The notes below the pieces were generated by a model. It saw only the letters and a list, made by a program, of their open reading frames with translations. It was not told where the DNA came from and ran no database searches. A stretch of 37,863 bases of DNA from an uncultured Paracoccaceae bacterium. Its GTDB lineage: Bacteria > Pseudomonadota > Alphaproteobacteria > Rhodobacterales > Rhodobacteraceae. The DNA is taken from NCBI GenBank assembly GCA_938005545.1, contig CALKXV010000058.1, positions 1 to 37,863 of the forward strand, in the 5' to 3' direction. The translations under genes were made by a program, and so were the position numbers. Positions 25,982-35,351 of the stretch are shown here, one piece after another (positions within the stretch are counted from its first letter, which is position 1; every line of letters starts with the position of its first letter).

Positions 25982-27042
25982 GAAGCATGCTTTCGCGGTT
26001 GATTTCGGGTCGGAGCAGGCGGGCGAAACTGTCTTCGGATATACCAAAACAGGATTGTCAGTATTTGTGCGGCTAAAGCGGCAACAAGTGCAATGGCCAG
26101 CATCGCAAGCTCGGTCAATCGGTGCGTCAGCCGCAGAACGCGGGATTTGCCAAGAACGGCAAGCGTCCCCCGAGTATTGCCGCCTGCACTTTCAGCGACC
26201 CGCGCGAGGCGGGCCAATTCATCTGTTGTCTCGGCATAGCGTAGAACAGCAAACGCATCGCCGACCGGCATCGCGTTGGTGAAACGGCCTATATCAGCGG
26301 CAGCACTGGTCAGTTTTGCGGCGCGGGTCGTGTCGATTAGGTCAATAGGTCTGGCAGCCCCGCTCAATACATCACTGGCGCGATCCAGCTGCAAAGCACC
26401 CGTTGCAAGTGATGTGATCTCATCCATCAGACCAAGGTTTATAGCACCTGTCTTTCGCGCCACACGCAAAGCCGTTGCACCGGCCTTAATTGTCACACTC
26501 GATCCGCCGGACATCAGCACACCCGCCGTCGATGCCAAACCCACGACACCAAGCGAAAGATCGATTTTGTCAATTTCGCGTCCGGCCATGTGATCGGCCA
26601 GCGCGCGTGTGATCGCTTTGGCATCGCCAATAGGTGTCATTTCAATCGGAAGGTTACAGGCTGCAACACGGGTCAGATCAGGGCAATCATCGGCATTGAT
26701 CGCGCAGGCCAGACAGGCAGACCACCCTTCGGCCAAAGCCTCAGCTTCCGCGATGCGGGCGCGACGATCAGGCGTCACTGCGATGCGGCGCGCATCGGCA
26801 AGGCGCAAGATCGCAACGGCTTCGTCGGCCTCACCGGCGTTCAAGGCGCTGTCGATGCGGGCTTCGAAAATGGCTGGTGTGGCGTCCCGGTTTAGCGCGC
26901 GATCCAATGCAACAGTAAGTTCCGCCTCGGTTTTTATGCGATAGGGCGCGGCAAAGGGCGATTGCCAAAGTGTCCAGCTGGACGCGACAAAGGTTGCCGC
27001 CGTTGCAAACCCAAAACCAGTTCGCAGCAGCCCCCGGATCAT
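25978..27042 (-). CDS. Unrecognised membrane protein with a cysteine cluster
   Basis: A 354-residue protein with one helix at each end: near residues 5-25 and a long C-terminal one (LAMLAIALVAALAAQILTILFW, about 308-332), followed by a basic tail. The middle is alanine-rich and largely helical, and has CLACAINADDCPDLTRVAAC (Cys-x2-Cys-x7-Cys-x8-Cys, about residues 107-126), which could hold disulphides if periplasmic. No known family recognised. The ATG at 27042 overlaps the aminotransferase stop (ATGA), and its own stop overlaps the next start (ATGA), so it is translated together with both neighbours. Confidence 0.75.
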   Translation of the reverse strand: MIRGLLRTGFGFATAATFVASSWTLWQSPFAAPYRIKTEAELTVALDRALNRDATPAIFEARIDSALNAGEADEAVAILRLADARRIAVTPDRRARIAEAEALAEGWSACLACAINADDCPDLTRVAACNLPIEMTPIGDAKAITRALADHMAGREIDKIDLSLGVVGLASTAGVLMSGGSSVTIKAGATALRVARKTGAINLGLMDEITSLATGALQLDRASDVLSGAARPIDLIDTTRAAKLTSAAADIGRFTNAMPVGDAFAVLRYAETTDELARLARVAESAGGNTRGTLAVLGKSRVLRLTHRLTELAMLAIALVAALAAQILTILFWYIRRQFRPPAPTRNQPRKHAS

Positions 27043-27905
27043 ACGCGTTCCGACAAAGCCCAGTCCCAATACATGTCTCGGACGCGGCGTGTGACAGGCC
27101 CCGGTTGGAACTCCGTCCCGTCAAATTCTGTCACCGGTGTCACTTTGTTCATATTGCCGGACATGAACAATTCATCCGCGTCGCGAATGTCATCGAACGT
27201 CAGAACCTTTTCGGTCACCGGCAAACCATCGGCAGCAAGGTTCGCCATGTGCCGCGCCCGCGTGATGCCAGCCAGAAAGGTGCCGTTTGGCACTGGCGTC
27301 AAAACTTCGCCGTCGCGCACCATGAATATGTTCGCGGTGGCGGTCTCGGCCACATTGCCCATTGCGTCGGCCACCAGCGCATTGGGATAACCTTTGGCGC
27401 GCGCCTCGGCCAGCATGCGGGCATTGTTGGGGTAAAGGCACCCGGCCTTGGCGTTTAAAACGGCACTTTCCAGGATGGGGCGCCGAAACCGCGTGGTTGT
27501 CAGCCGGATGGTGGCGTCTTCGGGGGCCAATGCCTTTTCTTCCAAACAGATCGCAAAGGCGGTAGATTCGGCCACAGGAATGATCGCGGTCGCATCACCA
27601 TCAACAGCCCAATACATCGGGCGGACATAAACGGCAGCGTCCCAGGAAAAACTACGCAACCCATCCCAAATGATTTGAACCATGTCTTCGGCTGACTGCG
27701 TGGGCGTCAGCATCAATGCGTCGGCCGAGCGGTTCACCCGTTCACAATGAGCCAGAAGATCGGGCGTCACGCCGTCAAAGTAACGCGCACCATCGAAGAC
27801 ATTGGAACCAAGCCAGGCCCCATGATCCGCACCAGAGATGATCGGGACATCACCGTCATGCCACGTGCCTTCAAAGTAGGTGCGAATTTTCGTTCCGAAT
27901 GCCAT
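27039..27905 (-). CDS. ilvE: Branched-chain amino acid aminotransferase (class IV)
   Basis: A 288-residue PLP-dependent class IV aminotransferase. The PLP lysine is Lys153 in AVLNAKAGCLYPNN, preceded by YVRPMYWAV. The closing VAETATANIFMV supplies the Glu that binds the pyridine nitrogen, and GITRARHMANLA is the phosphate-binding block. It transfers the amino group between branched-chain amino acids and 2-oxoglutarate; class IV also contains D-amino-acid and ADC-lyase members, so the name is probable rather than certain. GGAGG lies 5 bases before the ATG. First of a coupled set with a membrane protein and an ornithine-cyclodeaminase-type enzyme. Confidence 0.85.
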   Translation of the reverse strand: MAFGTKIRTYFEGTWHDGDVPIISGADHGAWLGSNVFDGARYFDGVTPDLLAHCERVNRSADALMLTPTQSAEDMVQIIWDGLRSFSWDAAVYVRPMYWAVDGDATAIIPVAESTAFAICLEEKALAPEDATIRLTTTRFRRPILESAVLNAKAGCLYPNNARMLAEARAKGYPNALVADAMGNVAETATANIFMVRDGEVLTPVPNGTFLAGITRARHMANLAADGLPVTEKVLTFDDIRDADELFMSGNMNKVTPVTEFDGTEFQPGPVTRRVRDMYWDWALSERV

Positions 27906-28025
27906 ATTATCCTCCGCCTACGTGACACTAAGCGGCGGCGTTAGCCACGTCCATAGGAGGTTTTGCACCAGTATTTCGGACGAGAGCGCTTATTCAAAAG
28001 CGCCACAAAGGAGCCCATTTGGCCC

Positions 28026-28514
28026 TCAGGCAACGCCTTCTGCGATCAAGGTTTGCAGGTTGAGAGGGGCGTTTCCCATTTTAAGCGATCCATCAGCGTT
28101 GCGCGGCCAGTCTACCGGGCTCCGGTCGTGGTACATTTCAATTCCATTGCCATCGGGATCATCAAAGTACACCGCCTCGCTGACCCCGTGATCCGCAAAC
28201 CCCGACAGGGCCACGCCATGGGCCTGAACGTTGGCAACGGCTCGCCCAAGACTCGGCCGGTCGGGATACAGAAAGGCGGCGTGGTAAAGCCCGGTTGAAC
28301 CATTGGGTGGCGTCGTCCCATCACGGCTGTCCCAAGTGTTCAGGCCAATGTGGTGGTGGTAGCCGCCAGCCGACATAAACGCGGCCTGGTCGCCATAGGT
28401 TTGCGTGACCTCAAGCCCGATAACGTCTTGGTAAAACGCAATAGAACGTTCAAGGTTGGACACCTTCAGGTGTACGTGGCCAATTCGAAATTGCGGCGAT
28501 GCTTTGTAAGTCAT
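28026..28514 (-). CDS. VOC-fold dioxygenase-like protein (CatE type)
   Basis: A 162-residue protein with two VOC modules. Likely metal ligands are His15 in GHVHLKV, His78 in GLYHAAFL and Glu126 in GNGIEMYHD, as in extradiol dioxygenases and related enzymes. The short length and YFDDPDGNGIEMYHD are as in CatE-like proteins. AGGAG lies 7 bases before the ATG. It lies between slyX (with terminator) and the aminotransferase gene, with 120 bases to the latter. Substrate unknown. Confidence 0.83.
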   Translation of the reverse strand: MTYKASPQFRIGHVHLKVSNLERSIAFYQDVIGLEVTQTYGDQAAFMSAGGYHHHIGLNTWDSRDGTTPPNGSTGLYHAAFLYPDRPSLGRAVANVQAHGVALSGFADHGVSEAVYFDDPDGNGIEMYHDRSPVDWPRNADGSLKMGNAPLNLQTLIAEGVA

Positions 28515-28560
28515 GATCAGCTCCTGTCTGACTTACGAATTTATGGGTTCCGCTCACCGC

Positions 28561-28603
28561 AAAAAAGCCGGGTTTCCGCACGGTTTATGTGCAAAAACCC
28601 CGG
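28561..28603 (-). terminator. Rho-independent terminator of slyX
   Basis: On the minus strand CCGGGGTTTTTGCAC (from 28603) pairs imperfectly with GTGCGGAAACCCGGC (to 28567), with G-T pairs and one bulge, and is followed by six T (28561-28566). It lies 25 bases after the slyX stop and before the VOC gene. Confidence 0.75.
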
Positions 28604-28628
28604 AAAAATCGACCGCCGTCACACTCTT

Positions 28629-28826
28629 TTAGTAATGCGGGGGCGTCTCATCCCCCAAAACAACGCCACCGCCACCTTGGGCCTCGCGCGTGGCTTCGCG
28701 TTCCATCAACATCTGCACGCGTGTAACCAAACGATCAATCTCGCCCGCCTGTGCGCTGACCACTTCGTTCAGCTCGTCGGTTAAGCGCTCCAAATGCGCC
28801 AGTCGTTCTTCAATCTCCGCACTCAT
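28629..28826 (-). CDS. slyX: SlyX-family protein
   Basis: A 65-residue coiled-coil protein. Helix [19 protein letters not shown] then [15 protein letters not shown], ending in the family's PPHY. AAGGAGG lies upstream of the ATG. Its cellular role is not established in any organism I know of. It diverges from hisS with only 68 bases between, so the promoters must overlap or be close. Confidence 0.88.
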   Translation of the reverse strand: MSAEIEERLAHLERLTDELNEVVSAQAGEIDRLVTRVQMLMEREATREAQGGGGVVLGDETPPHY

Positions 28827-28894
28827 GCGTCACCTCCTTGCCCCAGCAATCCCCAAAGGCTAAACCCCGCGCGATACCACCCGAGGAAGGGCCC

Positions 28895-30436
28895 ATGGCC
28901 AAACAGAAAAAGACCCCGCGCCCCAAGGCGGACACGCCAAAGGGCTTTCGTGATTATTTCGGCGCAGATGTGGCCGAGCGCAAGGCAATGCTGGATGCAA
29001 TTGCCGGGGTGTATCATTTGTACGGCTTCGAAGCGCTGGAATCATCTGCGGTTGAAACAGTCGAGGCTTTGGGTAAATTCCTGCCAGATGTCGACCGCCC
29101 GAACGAAGGCGTGTTCGCGTGGCAGGAGGACGACGATTGGCTGGCGCTGCGTTACGATCTGACGGCCCCCTTGGCGCGGGTCTTTGCGCAACACCGGAAT
29201 GAGTTGCCCACCCCCTATCGCCGCTTCGCCATGGGGCCAGTCTGGCGTAACGAAAAGCCGGGGCCGGGACGGTTTCGGCAGTTTTATCAATGCGATGCGG
29301 ATACGGTTGGAACGGGATCTGTGGCGGCGGATGCCGAGATGTGCATGATGCTGGCGGATGCGCTGGAGGATGTTGGGTTAAAAGGCGACTACATTATTCG
29401 TGTGAACAACCGAAAAGTGCTGAACGGGGTGCTTGAGGTTGCGGGTATCGCCGAGGATGATTTTCGAGCACGTGGAATCGTCCTGAGAGCGATTGACAAA
29501 TTCGATCGCCTTGGCGTTGAAGGTGTTCGGCAATTGCTCACGAATGGCCGAAAAGACGAGAGTGGCGACTTCACGGAAGGTGCTGGTTTGAGTAATGAAC
29601 AAGCTCAGATCATCATCAACTTTGTGGCAGTCAGCATCGTTGCGTTTAATCCGGCAGCTGCAAAGGAAATGCCGGGTTTGGAAACTTTCCAGTTACCTCA
29701 CTCGCAGGCAATAGTGGCGTCCGGTGATCCATTGACCTTCTTGGAGGAATCGATTGGTTCATCTGAGGAAGGGAAAAGAGGCCTCGATGAATTGGGTGTG
29801 ATTGCTAACCTCGTGGATGCCCAAGGCTACACGGCTATGCAGATCCGCGTTGACCCCTCTGTTGTGCGCGGCCTCGGATACTACACCGGCCCTGTCTATG
29901 AGGCTGAACTTACGTTTGAAATCGAGGACGAAAAAGGCCGTCCGCGTCAGTTCGGCAGCGTTGCCGGTGGCGGACGCTATGATGATCTGGTGAAACGTTT
30001 CACCGGGCAGGCCGTCCCAGCCACCGGTGTTTCGATTGGTGTGGACCGTCTGCTTGCGGCCCTGCGCATGAAAGGCCGGATCAAAGCTGACACCGCTGGA
30101 CCTGTAGTTGTTACCGTCATGGATCGTGACCGGATGGGCGATTATCAGGCGATGGCGACGACGCTCCGTCAAGCGGGCATCCGGGCGGAAGTGTATCTGG
30201 GCAACCCCAAGAACTTCGGCAACCAGTTGAAATACGCCGACAAACGAAGCTCACCGGCCGCAATCATTCAAGGCTCTGACGAAGCCGAACGCGGCGTGGT
30301 TCAAATCAAGGATTTGGTTCTTGGCGCTGAAATAGCCGAAACCGCCTCGGTCGAAGAGTGGAAAGAGCAAAAGCAACAATTCGAATGCTCGCTTGACGAC
30401 ATGGTCGCAAAAGTGCGCGAGATTCTGGACCGGTGA
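28895..30436 (+). CDS. hisS: Histidine--tRNA ligase
   Basis: A 513-residue class II synthetase that charges tRNA-His. Motif 2 is [21 protein letters not shown] (about 110-135), the histidine-binding block [15 protein letters not shown] lies near 325, and motif 3 [10 protein letters not shown] near 380. Length near 500 is usual for the alphaproteobacterial form, longer than the 420 of E. coli. GAGGAAGGG precedes the ATG at 28895; an upstream start at 28838 overlaps slyX control sequence and is unlikely. The DNA at 29400-29830 is visibly lower in G+C than the rest of the gene. The stop overlaps the hisZ start (GTGA). Confidence 0.95.
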   Translation: MAKQKKTPRPKADTPKGFRDYFGADVAERKAMLDAIAGVYHLYGFEALESSAVETVEALGKFLPDVDRPNEGVFAWQEDDDWLALRYDLTAPLARVFAQHRNELPTPYRRFAMGPVWRNEKPGPGRFRQFYQCDADTVGTGSVAADAEMCMMLADALEDVGLKGDYIIRVNNRKVLNGVLEVAGIAEDDFRARGIVLRAIDKFDRLGVEGVRQLLTNGRKDESGDFTEGAGLSNEQAQIIINFVAVSIVAFNPAAAKEMPGLETFQLPHSQAIVASGDPLTFLEESIGSSEEGKRGLDELGVIANLVDAQGYTAMQIRVDPSVVRGLGYYTGPVYEAELTFEIEDEKGRPRQFGSVAGGGRYDDLVKRFTGQAVPATGVSIGVDRLLAALRMKGRIKADTAGPVVVTVMDRDRMGDYQAMATTLRQAGIRAEVYLGNPKNFGNQLKYADKRSSPAAIIQGSDEAERGVVQIKDLVLGAEIAETASVEEWKEQKQQFECSLDDMVAKVREILDR

Positions 30437-31494
30437 CGGATAAATCCGACATTCGTATCGAAGCTGACCGGTTGCGCCGCCTGTTTGAAGCCCGTGGCGC
30501 CGAGGTGTTTGAGACCGACATCCTGCAACCGGCCGGCGCTTTGCTTGATCTCTATGGTGAAGATATCCGCGCGCGTGCTTTCGTCACACAAGACCCGCTT
30601 CAGGGCGAAATGATGCTGCGCCCGGATTTCACCTTGCCGCTGGTCCAGCGCCACATGAGCGCCAGGCTTGGCGAAGGGCGTTATACGTATGCAGGTGAAG
30701 TTTTTCGCCGTCAGGAAGACGCCCCGGACCGTGCGTCGGAATATTTGCAGGTGGGGTTCGAACTGTTCGACGGCGCGCTTGGATCGGACGCGGATGCCGA
30801 GGTTTTTGCGGCGTTCTATGAAACGCTCGCGCCGCTTGGGTTGCGTGCCGCCATGGGCGACATTGGGCTATTGCGCGCCGCCGTTGAAGGCTTGGTTTCG
30901 AACCCTGCGCGCAAGGCGGCCTTGTTGCACCATCTTTGGCGACCACGTCGGTTTCGCGCACTGTTGAACCGTTTTAGAAGCTCTGATCAGCGCGAACTTC
31001 CCACAGAAACCAAAGGCATCGAAATCGGGCTGCGCAGCCGCGCCGAAGTCAACGCCCGGTTGGCTGCAATGGCAGCAGAACAAGCGGAAACACCACTCGA
31101 CACCGAAGCGGCCACCTTGATTGACGCCCTTCTGGCGGTGCGCGAAAAAGCCCCCGATGCCTTGTCGCAACTGCGTTATCTGGCAGTCGACATGCCGGCC
31201 ATCGCACCAGCGGTCGACACCCTCGCAGCGCGATTTGAGGCGATGTCCGCGCGCGGCGTCGATGTCGACACGCTTGATTTCGAGGCAAGCTACGGGCGCA
31301 CGTCGCTAGAATACTACGACGGTTTTGTCTTCGGATTTTATGCAGAAGGCCGCGCCGATCTGCCACCGGTGGCAACGGGCGGGCGTTATGATGCCTTGAC
31401 CCGCGCCATTGGCGGGAACGCGGGCGTACCGGCCGTTGGCGGCGTGATCCGACCCGGACTTGTCATCGAACTAGGGGGGGCATCATGTCGTTGA
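30433..31494 (+). CDS. hisZ: ATP phosphoribosyltransferase regulatory subunit
   Basis: A 353-residue HisRS-like protein without charging function that forms a hetero-octamer with short His[15 protein letters not shown] matches the histidyl-synthetase-like fold and motif 1 region, and ATGGRYDAL is the motif 3-like segment. Starts with GTG overlapping the hisS stop and ends 10 bases inside hisG. The adjacent short-form HisG requires it, which confirms the call. Confidence 0.93.
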   Translation: MTDKSDIRIEADRLRRLFEARGAEVFETDILQPAGALLDLYGEDIRARAFVTQDPLQGEMMLRPDFTLPLVQRHMSARLGEGRYTYAGEVFRRQEDAPDRASEYLQVGFELFDGALGSDADAEVFAAFYETLAPLGLRAAMGDIGLLRAAVEGLVSNPARKAALLHHLWRPRRFRALLNRFRSSDQRELPTETKGIEIGLRSRAEVNARLAAMAAEQAETPLDTEAATLIDALLAVREKAPDALSQLRYLAVDMPAIAPAVDTLAARFEAMSARGVDVDTLDFEASYGRTSLEYYDGFVFGFYAEGRADLPPVATGGRYDALTRAIGGNAGVPAVGGVIRPGLVIELGGASCR

Positions 31495-32180
31495 AGCTCG
31501 GTGTACCCTCAAAGGGCCGGTTGATGGAAAAGACGTTCGCTTGGTTTCAAGACCACGGTGTGACGTTGAGCCGCGTCGGGAACGACCGCGAATATGCGGG
31601 CCATGTGTCGGGCGTTGACGGTGTCGAACTGGTGCTTTTGGCAGCGGCTGAAATTCCGCGCGAACTGGCGGCCGGGCGCATTCATCTGGGCGTGACGGGC
31701 ATTGATATGGTGCGTGAAAAGCTGGCGTTCTGGGAAAACCGCGTGGCCGAAATCGAACCTTTGGGATTTGGCGAAGCTGATCTGGTGATCGCCGTGCCGG
31801 ACTTTTGGGCGGATGTCACCACGCTGGATGATCTGGATCAGACGGCAACGGCATTCAGGGCCACCCACGGACATCGGCTTCGGATCGCCACGAAATACCA
31901 TCGTTTGATCCGGGATTTTCTGCGCGAAAACGGCGTGTCTGATTACCAACTTGTGGACAGCCAAGGTGCGACGGAAGGCACGGTGAAAAACCTGACCGCC
32001 GAAGCGATTGCCGACATCACCTCCACCGGTGCCACGTTAACGGCGAACCACTTGCGGATTCTGGAAGATGGTCTGGTTCTGTCGTCGCTGGCGGTTCTTT
32101 ACAAGACACGTGCAGAAGTTTGGGACGATGCCGCGCGTGTATCTTGGGATGCATTGAAGGCACAGATTGGTCTGGGCTAA
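31485..32180 (+). CDS. hisG: ATP phosphoribosyltransferase, short form
   Basis: A 231-residue catalytic subunit for the first step of histidine synthesis (ATP plus PRPP). [20 protein letters not shown] opens the protein, GVTGIDMVRE is the PRPP-binding region, and LVDSQGATEGTVKN the phosphate loop. It lacks the C-terminal regulatory domain of long HisG, so control is through HisZ. Its ATG at 31485 overlaps hisZ. No terminator was identified in the short gap after it. Confidence 0.95.
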   Translation: MSLKLGVPSKGRLMEKTFAWFQDHGVTLSRVGNDREYAGHVSGVDGVELVLLAAAEIPRELAAGRIHLGVTGIDMVREKLAFWENRVAEIEPLGFGEADLVIAVPDFWADVTTLDDLDQTATAFRATHGHRLRIATKYHRLIRDFLRENGVSDYQLVDSQGATEGTVKNLTAEAIADITSTGATLTANHLRILEDGLVLSSLAVLYKTRAEVWDDAARVSWDALKAQIGLG

Positions 32181-32225
32181 AACGCGGCGTGTTTTGCCTG
32201 AGTGGCCCGGAATTTGACCCAATCT

Positions 32226-32654
32226 TCAGCGAACACCGATATCCGCGAGCGCAGCCATCAAGCTGGGCGGCAGATCGTCATTGGCTTGGCCACTTGGTAA
32301 ATCGACCGGCGCATTACTGCTTTCAAGATAGCGCCATCCTTGGAACGGGCGTCGGGGCGCGCTGGCAGTTCGAATGATTTCAGGGTCAAGCACGATGCCG
32401 CATCGGCGGATGCCATCGCTTCGAACAACTTCGTCCAGTCGTACAATGGTTTGCCGGGCCTGGACGAAACCTTTGATCACCCAATAGATTGATCCGCCTT
32501 GCAAAAGCTCGGCTTCGCGCTTGGGCCACATGCGCGTGACATGGCGCGGCAACCCATCGTCGCCTTGCGCTTGTGGGGTGGATTGCCATGTTTTGAGCGT
32601 GTCGACAGTTTCGGTGCCGACGCTCAATTTGATCAGGTGTAGCGAGTTATCCAC
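32226..32654 (-). CDS. DUF1489-family protein
   Basis: A 142-residue alphaproteobacterial protein of unknown function. After a GTG start (GGGGA upstream), it reads VDNSLHLIKLSVGTETVDTL, then HVTRMWPKREAELLQGGSIYWVIKGFV, matching DUF1489 as I recall it. The conserved charged/aromatic core is intact. In-frame codons upstream to 32909 overlap nrdJ on the other strand and are not part of it. It diverges from nrdJ with 91 bases between. Confidence 0.8.
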   Translation of the reverse strand: MDNSLHLIKLSVGTETVDTLKTWQSTPQAQGDDGLPRHVTRMWPKREAELLQGGSIYWVIKGFVQARQTIVRLDEVVRSDGIRRCGIVLDPEIIRTASAPRRPFQGWRYLESSNAPVDLPSGQANDDLPPSLMAALADIGVR

Positions 32655-32655
32655 A
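32647..32655. promoter_or_regulatory. Perfect DnaA-box sequence between DUF1489 and nrdJ
   Basis: TTATCCACA is an exact match to the consensus DnaA box, in the DUF1489/nrdJ divergent region and overlapping the DUF1489 GTG start, 91 bases upstream of the nrdJ start. DnaA regulates the aerobic nrdAB genes in E. coli. A single box may be chance, since a 9-mer occurs about once per 130 kb per strand in random sequence. Confidence 0.4.
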
Positions 32656-32745
32656 GATTCGTCCCCAGAACTGGTAGATATGGTAGCCCATTGCCGGGCA
32701 GGGGCAAGGTGTAGTAAATTGCAACGCACTTTCCGAGGAATCGCC

Positions 32746-35010
32746 ATGAGTCGTTTTGCAGCACCGATCGCTGAACAGATCTGGGATATGAAATATCGCC
32801 TGAAAGCCCAGGATGGCTCAGCGCTGGATGGTTCGGTCGAGGATACGTGGCGCAGGATTGCGCGTGCTTTGGCAGAGGGCGAAGCAAAACCGTCTGATTG
32901 GGAAGGCACGTTTTACGCCGCTTTGGAAGACTTCAAATTCCTGCCAGCGGGTCGAATTGTGGCTGGTGCGGGCACGGATCGGTCGGTCACCCTGTTCAAT
33001 TGTTTTGTTATGGGCACCATCCCCGACAGCATGGGCGGCATATTCGAGATGCTGAAAGAGGCTGCGTTGACCATGCAGCAAGGCGGCGGCATCGGCTATG
33101 ATTTTTCCACCATTCGACCCAAGGGTGCGGATGTAAAAGGCGCGGCGGCAGATGCATCCGGGCCGCTGTCGTTCATGGATGTTTGGGATGCCATGTGCCG
33201 CACGATCATGTCGGCGGGCGCGCGCCGCGGCGCGATGATGGCGACCATGCGCTGTGATCACCCGGACATCGAAGATTTCATCGCAGCCAAATCCGATCCG
33301 GCGCGGTTGCGGAATTTCAATGTCTCGGTTCTGGTCACGGATGGTTTTATGGAGGCCGTGAAAACCAAAAAGTCGTGGGATCTGATCTTTGATGGCAAGG
33401 TTTACAGCACGGTCGATGCGCAGGATCTATGGAACCGGATTATGTCTGCGACCTATGAGTATGCAGAGCCCGGTGTGATCTTTATCGACCGGATCAACGC
33501 CATGAACAACCTTGCATATTGCGAGACGATTGCGGCAACCAACCCCTGCGGTGAACAGCCTTTACCACCTTATGGGGCCTGCCTCTTGGGTTCGATCAAC
33601 CTGGCGCGACTGGTTGACGACCCGTTCGGGGATGCCGCGCAGATTGATGAAACAGCATTGGGCGAACTTGTCACCACAGCGGTGCGCATGATGGACAATG
33701 TGGTGGATGTTTCGAAATTTCCATTGGAAGCGCAGGCCCGCGAGGCGGAAGCAAAACGGCGGATCGGCCTTGGTGTTACCGGATTGGCCGACACTTTGAT
33801 GATGGTTGGTGTGCGTTATGGCTCAGAAGAGGCGGCGCGTCTGACCGGACAATGGTTGAAAGCGATTGCTCGCGCCGCGTACCTGGCATCAGCGAAATTG
33901 GCAGCCGAGAAAGGAGCCTTCCCCTTGTTTGACGCCGACGCCTTTCTGTCCAGCGGTGCAATGCTGAAGATGGACGAAGATGTGCGTGCTGCGATCCGGG
34001 AGAGTGGCATCCGCAACGCGCTTTTGACTTCAATTGCACCCACTGGCACGATCAGCCTTTATGCGGGCAATGTGTCTTCCGGGATCGAGCCGGTCTTTGC
34101 CTATGCCTATACCCGGAAAGTCCTGCAAAAGGACGGCTCGCGCACCGAGGAAGAAGTCGTCGACTTCGCTGTTGCCAAATGGCGCGAGATGTATGGCGAC
34201 AAGCCCTTGCCAGATCACTTCGTAAATGCCCAAACATTGGCTCCTTCGGAACATGTGACGATGCAGGCGGCGGCACAGGAATGGGTGGATTCCAGCATTT
34301 CGAAAACAATTAATGTGCCCGAAGATATCGGTTTTGAGGCGTTCAAGGATGTGTACATGCAGGCTTATGAAACCGGATGTAAGGGATGTACCACCTATCG
34401 GCCCAATGCGGTGACGGGTTCTGTGTTGGCGGTGAGTGAAGTCGCTGAAGAAACGGTGCCGGTGCAGGCACCAAGCGGCGAAGTTGTTTATATTGCCGAG
34501 CCGCTAAGTCGCCCCGCTGCCCTTGAGGGGCAGACCTACAAGCTGAAATGGCCGATGTCCGAGCACGCCATTTATATCACCGTCAATGATGCGATCCATG
34601 GCGGGCGACGCCAGCCCTTTGAAGTGTTTATCAATTCAAAGAACATGGAACATTTCGCTTGGACAGTTGCGCTGACCCGCATGATATCTGCCGTGTTCCG
34701 GCGCGGTGGCGATGTGTCATTTGTTGTCGAAGAGCTGAAGGCTGTGTTCGATCCCCGCGGCGGTGCATGGGTGCAGGGCAAATACGTGCCATCCATCCTT
34801 GCAGCAATCGGTGGGGTAATAGAACGGCATATGATCTCGATCGGATTCATCGAAGGCGAGGGCATGGGGCTAAAAAGTGACCCCCAAGCCGAAGTTGTGA
34901 ACCTTGGCAATACCCCCGGTCCGGCCTGTCCGAATTGCGGACAATTGGGAATGCAGATGATTGAAGGCTGCATGACATGCCCAAATTGCGGTCACTCCAA
35001 ATGCGGATGA
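32746..35010 (+). CDS. nrdJ: Adenosylcobalamin-dependent ribonucleotide reductase (class II)
   Basis: A 754-residue class II enzyme that reduces ribonucleotides to deoxyribonucleotides, oxygen-independently. The active-site motif N266-P-C268-G-E270 is in TNPCGEQPLPPYGACLLGS; a first redox cysteine lies in LFNCFVMG; the C-terminal redox tail is CPNCG, then CMTCPNCGHSKCG. No class I R2 partner lies nearby, as expected. GAGGAA precedes the ATG at 32746; the frame is open further upstream to 32521, but that part is DUF1489 antisense. No cobalamin riboswitch core could be found upstream. Adenosylcobalamin links it to ecm. Confidence 0.95.
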   Translation: MSRFAAPIAEQIWDMKYRLKAQDGSALDGSVEDTWRRIARALAEGEAKPSDWEGTFYAALEDFKFLPAGRIVAGAGTDRSVTLFNCFVMGTIPDSMGGIFEMLKEAALTMQQGGGIGYDFSTIRPKGADVKGAAADASGPLSFMDVWDAMCRTIMSAGARRGAMMATMRCDHPDIEDFIAAKSDPARLRNFNVSVLVTDGFMEAVKTKKSWDLIFDGKVYSTVDAQDLWNRIMSATYEYAEPGVIFIDRINAMNNLAYCETIAATNPCGEQPLPPYGACLLGSINLARLVDDPFGDAAQIDETALGELVTTAVRMMDNVVDVSKFPLEAQAREAEAKRRIGLGVTGLADTLMMVGVRYGSEEAARLTGQWLKAIARAAYLASAKLAAEKGAFPLFDADAFLSSGAMLKMDEDVRAAIRESGIRNALLTSIAPTGTISLYAGNVSSGIEPVFAYAYTRKVLQKDGSRTEEEVVDFAVAKWREMYGDKPLPDHFVNAQTLAPSEHVTMQAAAQEWVDSSISKTINVPEDIGFEAFKDVYMQAYETGCKGCTTYRPNAVTGSVLAVSEVAEETVPVQAPSGEVVYIAEPLSRPAALEGQTYKLKWPMSEHAIYITVNDAIHGGRRQPFEVFINSKNMEHFAWTVALTRMISAVFRRGGDVSFVVEELKAVFDPRGGAWVQGKYVPSILAAIGGVIERHMISIGFIEGEGMGLKSDPQAEVVNLGNTPGPACPNCGQLGMQMIEGCMTCPNCGHSKCG

Positions 35011-35241
35011 ACGCCGTGATTCGAATAATGTGGACGTACCCAAAGTCTTGCCTTTTTGACCCCAGGGATTGCCATTCTGGTCTAATAGGTGTGCCATTTG
35101 GCAATTTTGGCTTGCCAGTGAGCCTAGGCAGTTAAGTTTTTTATTGTTAGTCGTAGTGGCGGTGCGGGAAGCAGATTTCGCAAAGCCCATTTAACAGCAC
35201 AGTCCCGATATTTTCTCTGGCCGCCATTTTTTAAACTATCG
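35011..35241. other. Gene-free AT-rich stretch after nrdJ
   Basis: No credible coding frame or RNA gene is seen. A short TGCC/GGCA pair (about 35113-35133) followed by a T-run near 35136-35141 may be a weak terminator for nrdJ. The base composition changes here from that of the core genes to that of the accessory region. Confidence 0.4.
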
Positions 35242-35347
35242 TCCAGCGTCCATAGCCAAGCGGTACGAAGAGCCTTTACTGGCTACGGGAATAAACTAGG
35301 AACATCCTCGAAAATGTGCGAGGATTCTGCTCAAAGCGCTGGAGCCA
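35242..35347 (+). promoter_or_regulatory. Possible structured leader that pairs with the ribosome site of the three-Cys-motif gene
   Basis: Three perfect inverted repeats nest into a possible three-way junction. The outer stem is TCCAGCG (35242-35248) with CGCTGGA (35337-35343), plus a T-G pair. The first inner hairpin is TAGCCA (35253-35258) with TGGCTA (35280-35285). The second is ATCCTCG (35304-35310) with CGAGGAT (35319-35325). The 3' outer arm runs into GGAG (35341-35344), the Shine-Dalgarno site 7 bases before the ATG at 35352, so the fold would hide that site. Arms are perfect, but no covariation can be tested here. Confidence 0.4.
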
Positions 35348-35351
35348 TGCC

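Noticed and set aside
32655-32745. Cobalamin riboswitch upstream of nrdJ
   Set aside because: The space is only 91 bases and lacks the conserved riboswitch core; it also holds the divergent DUF1489 start.
35242-35347. A tRNA gene in the leader (TAGCCAAGCGGTA D-arm-like sequence, and a stem ending in GCCA)
   Set aside because: No T-arm (GGTTCGA-type) precedes the 3' arm, spacing between the 5' arm and the D-arm-like part is wrong, and no anticodon arm can be placed. It is treated as a structured leader instead.
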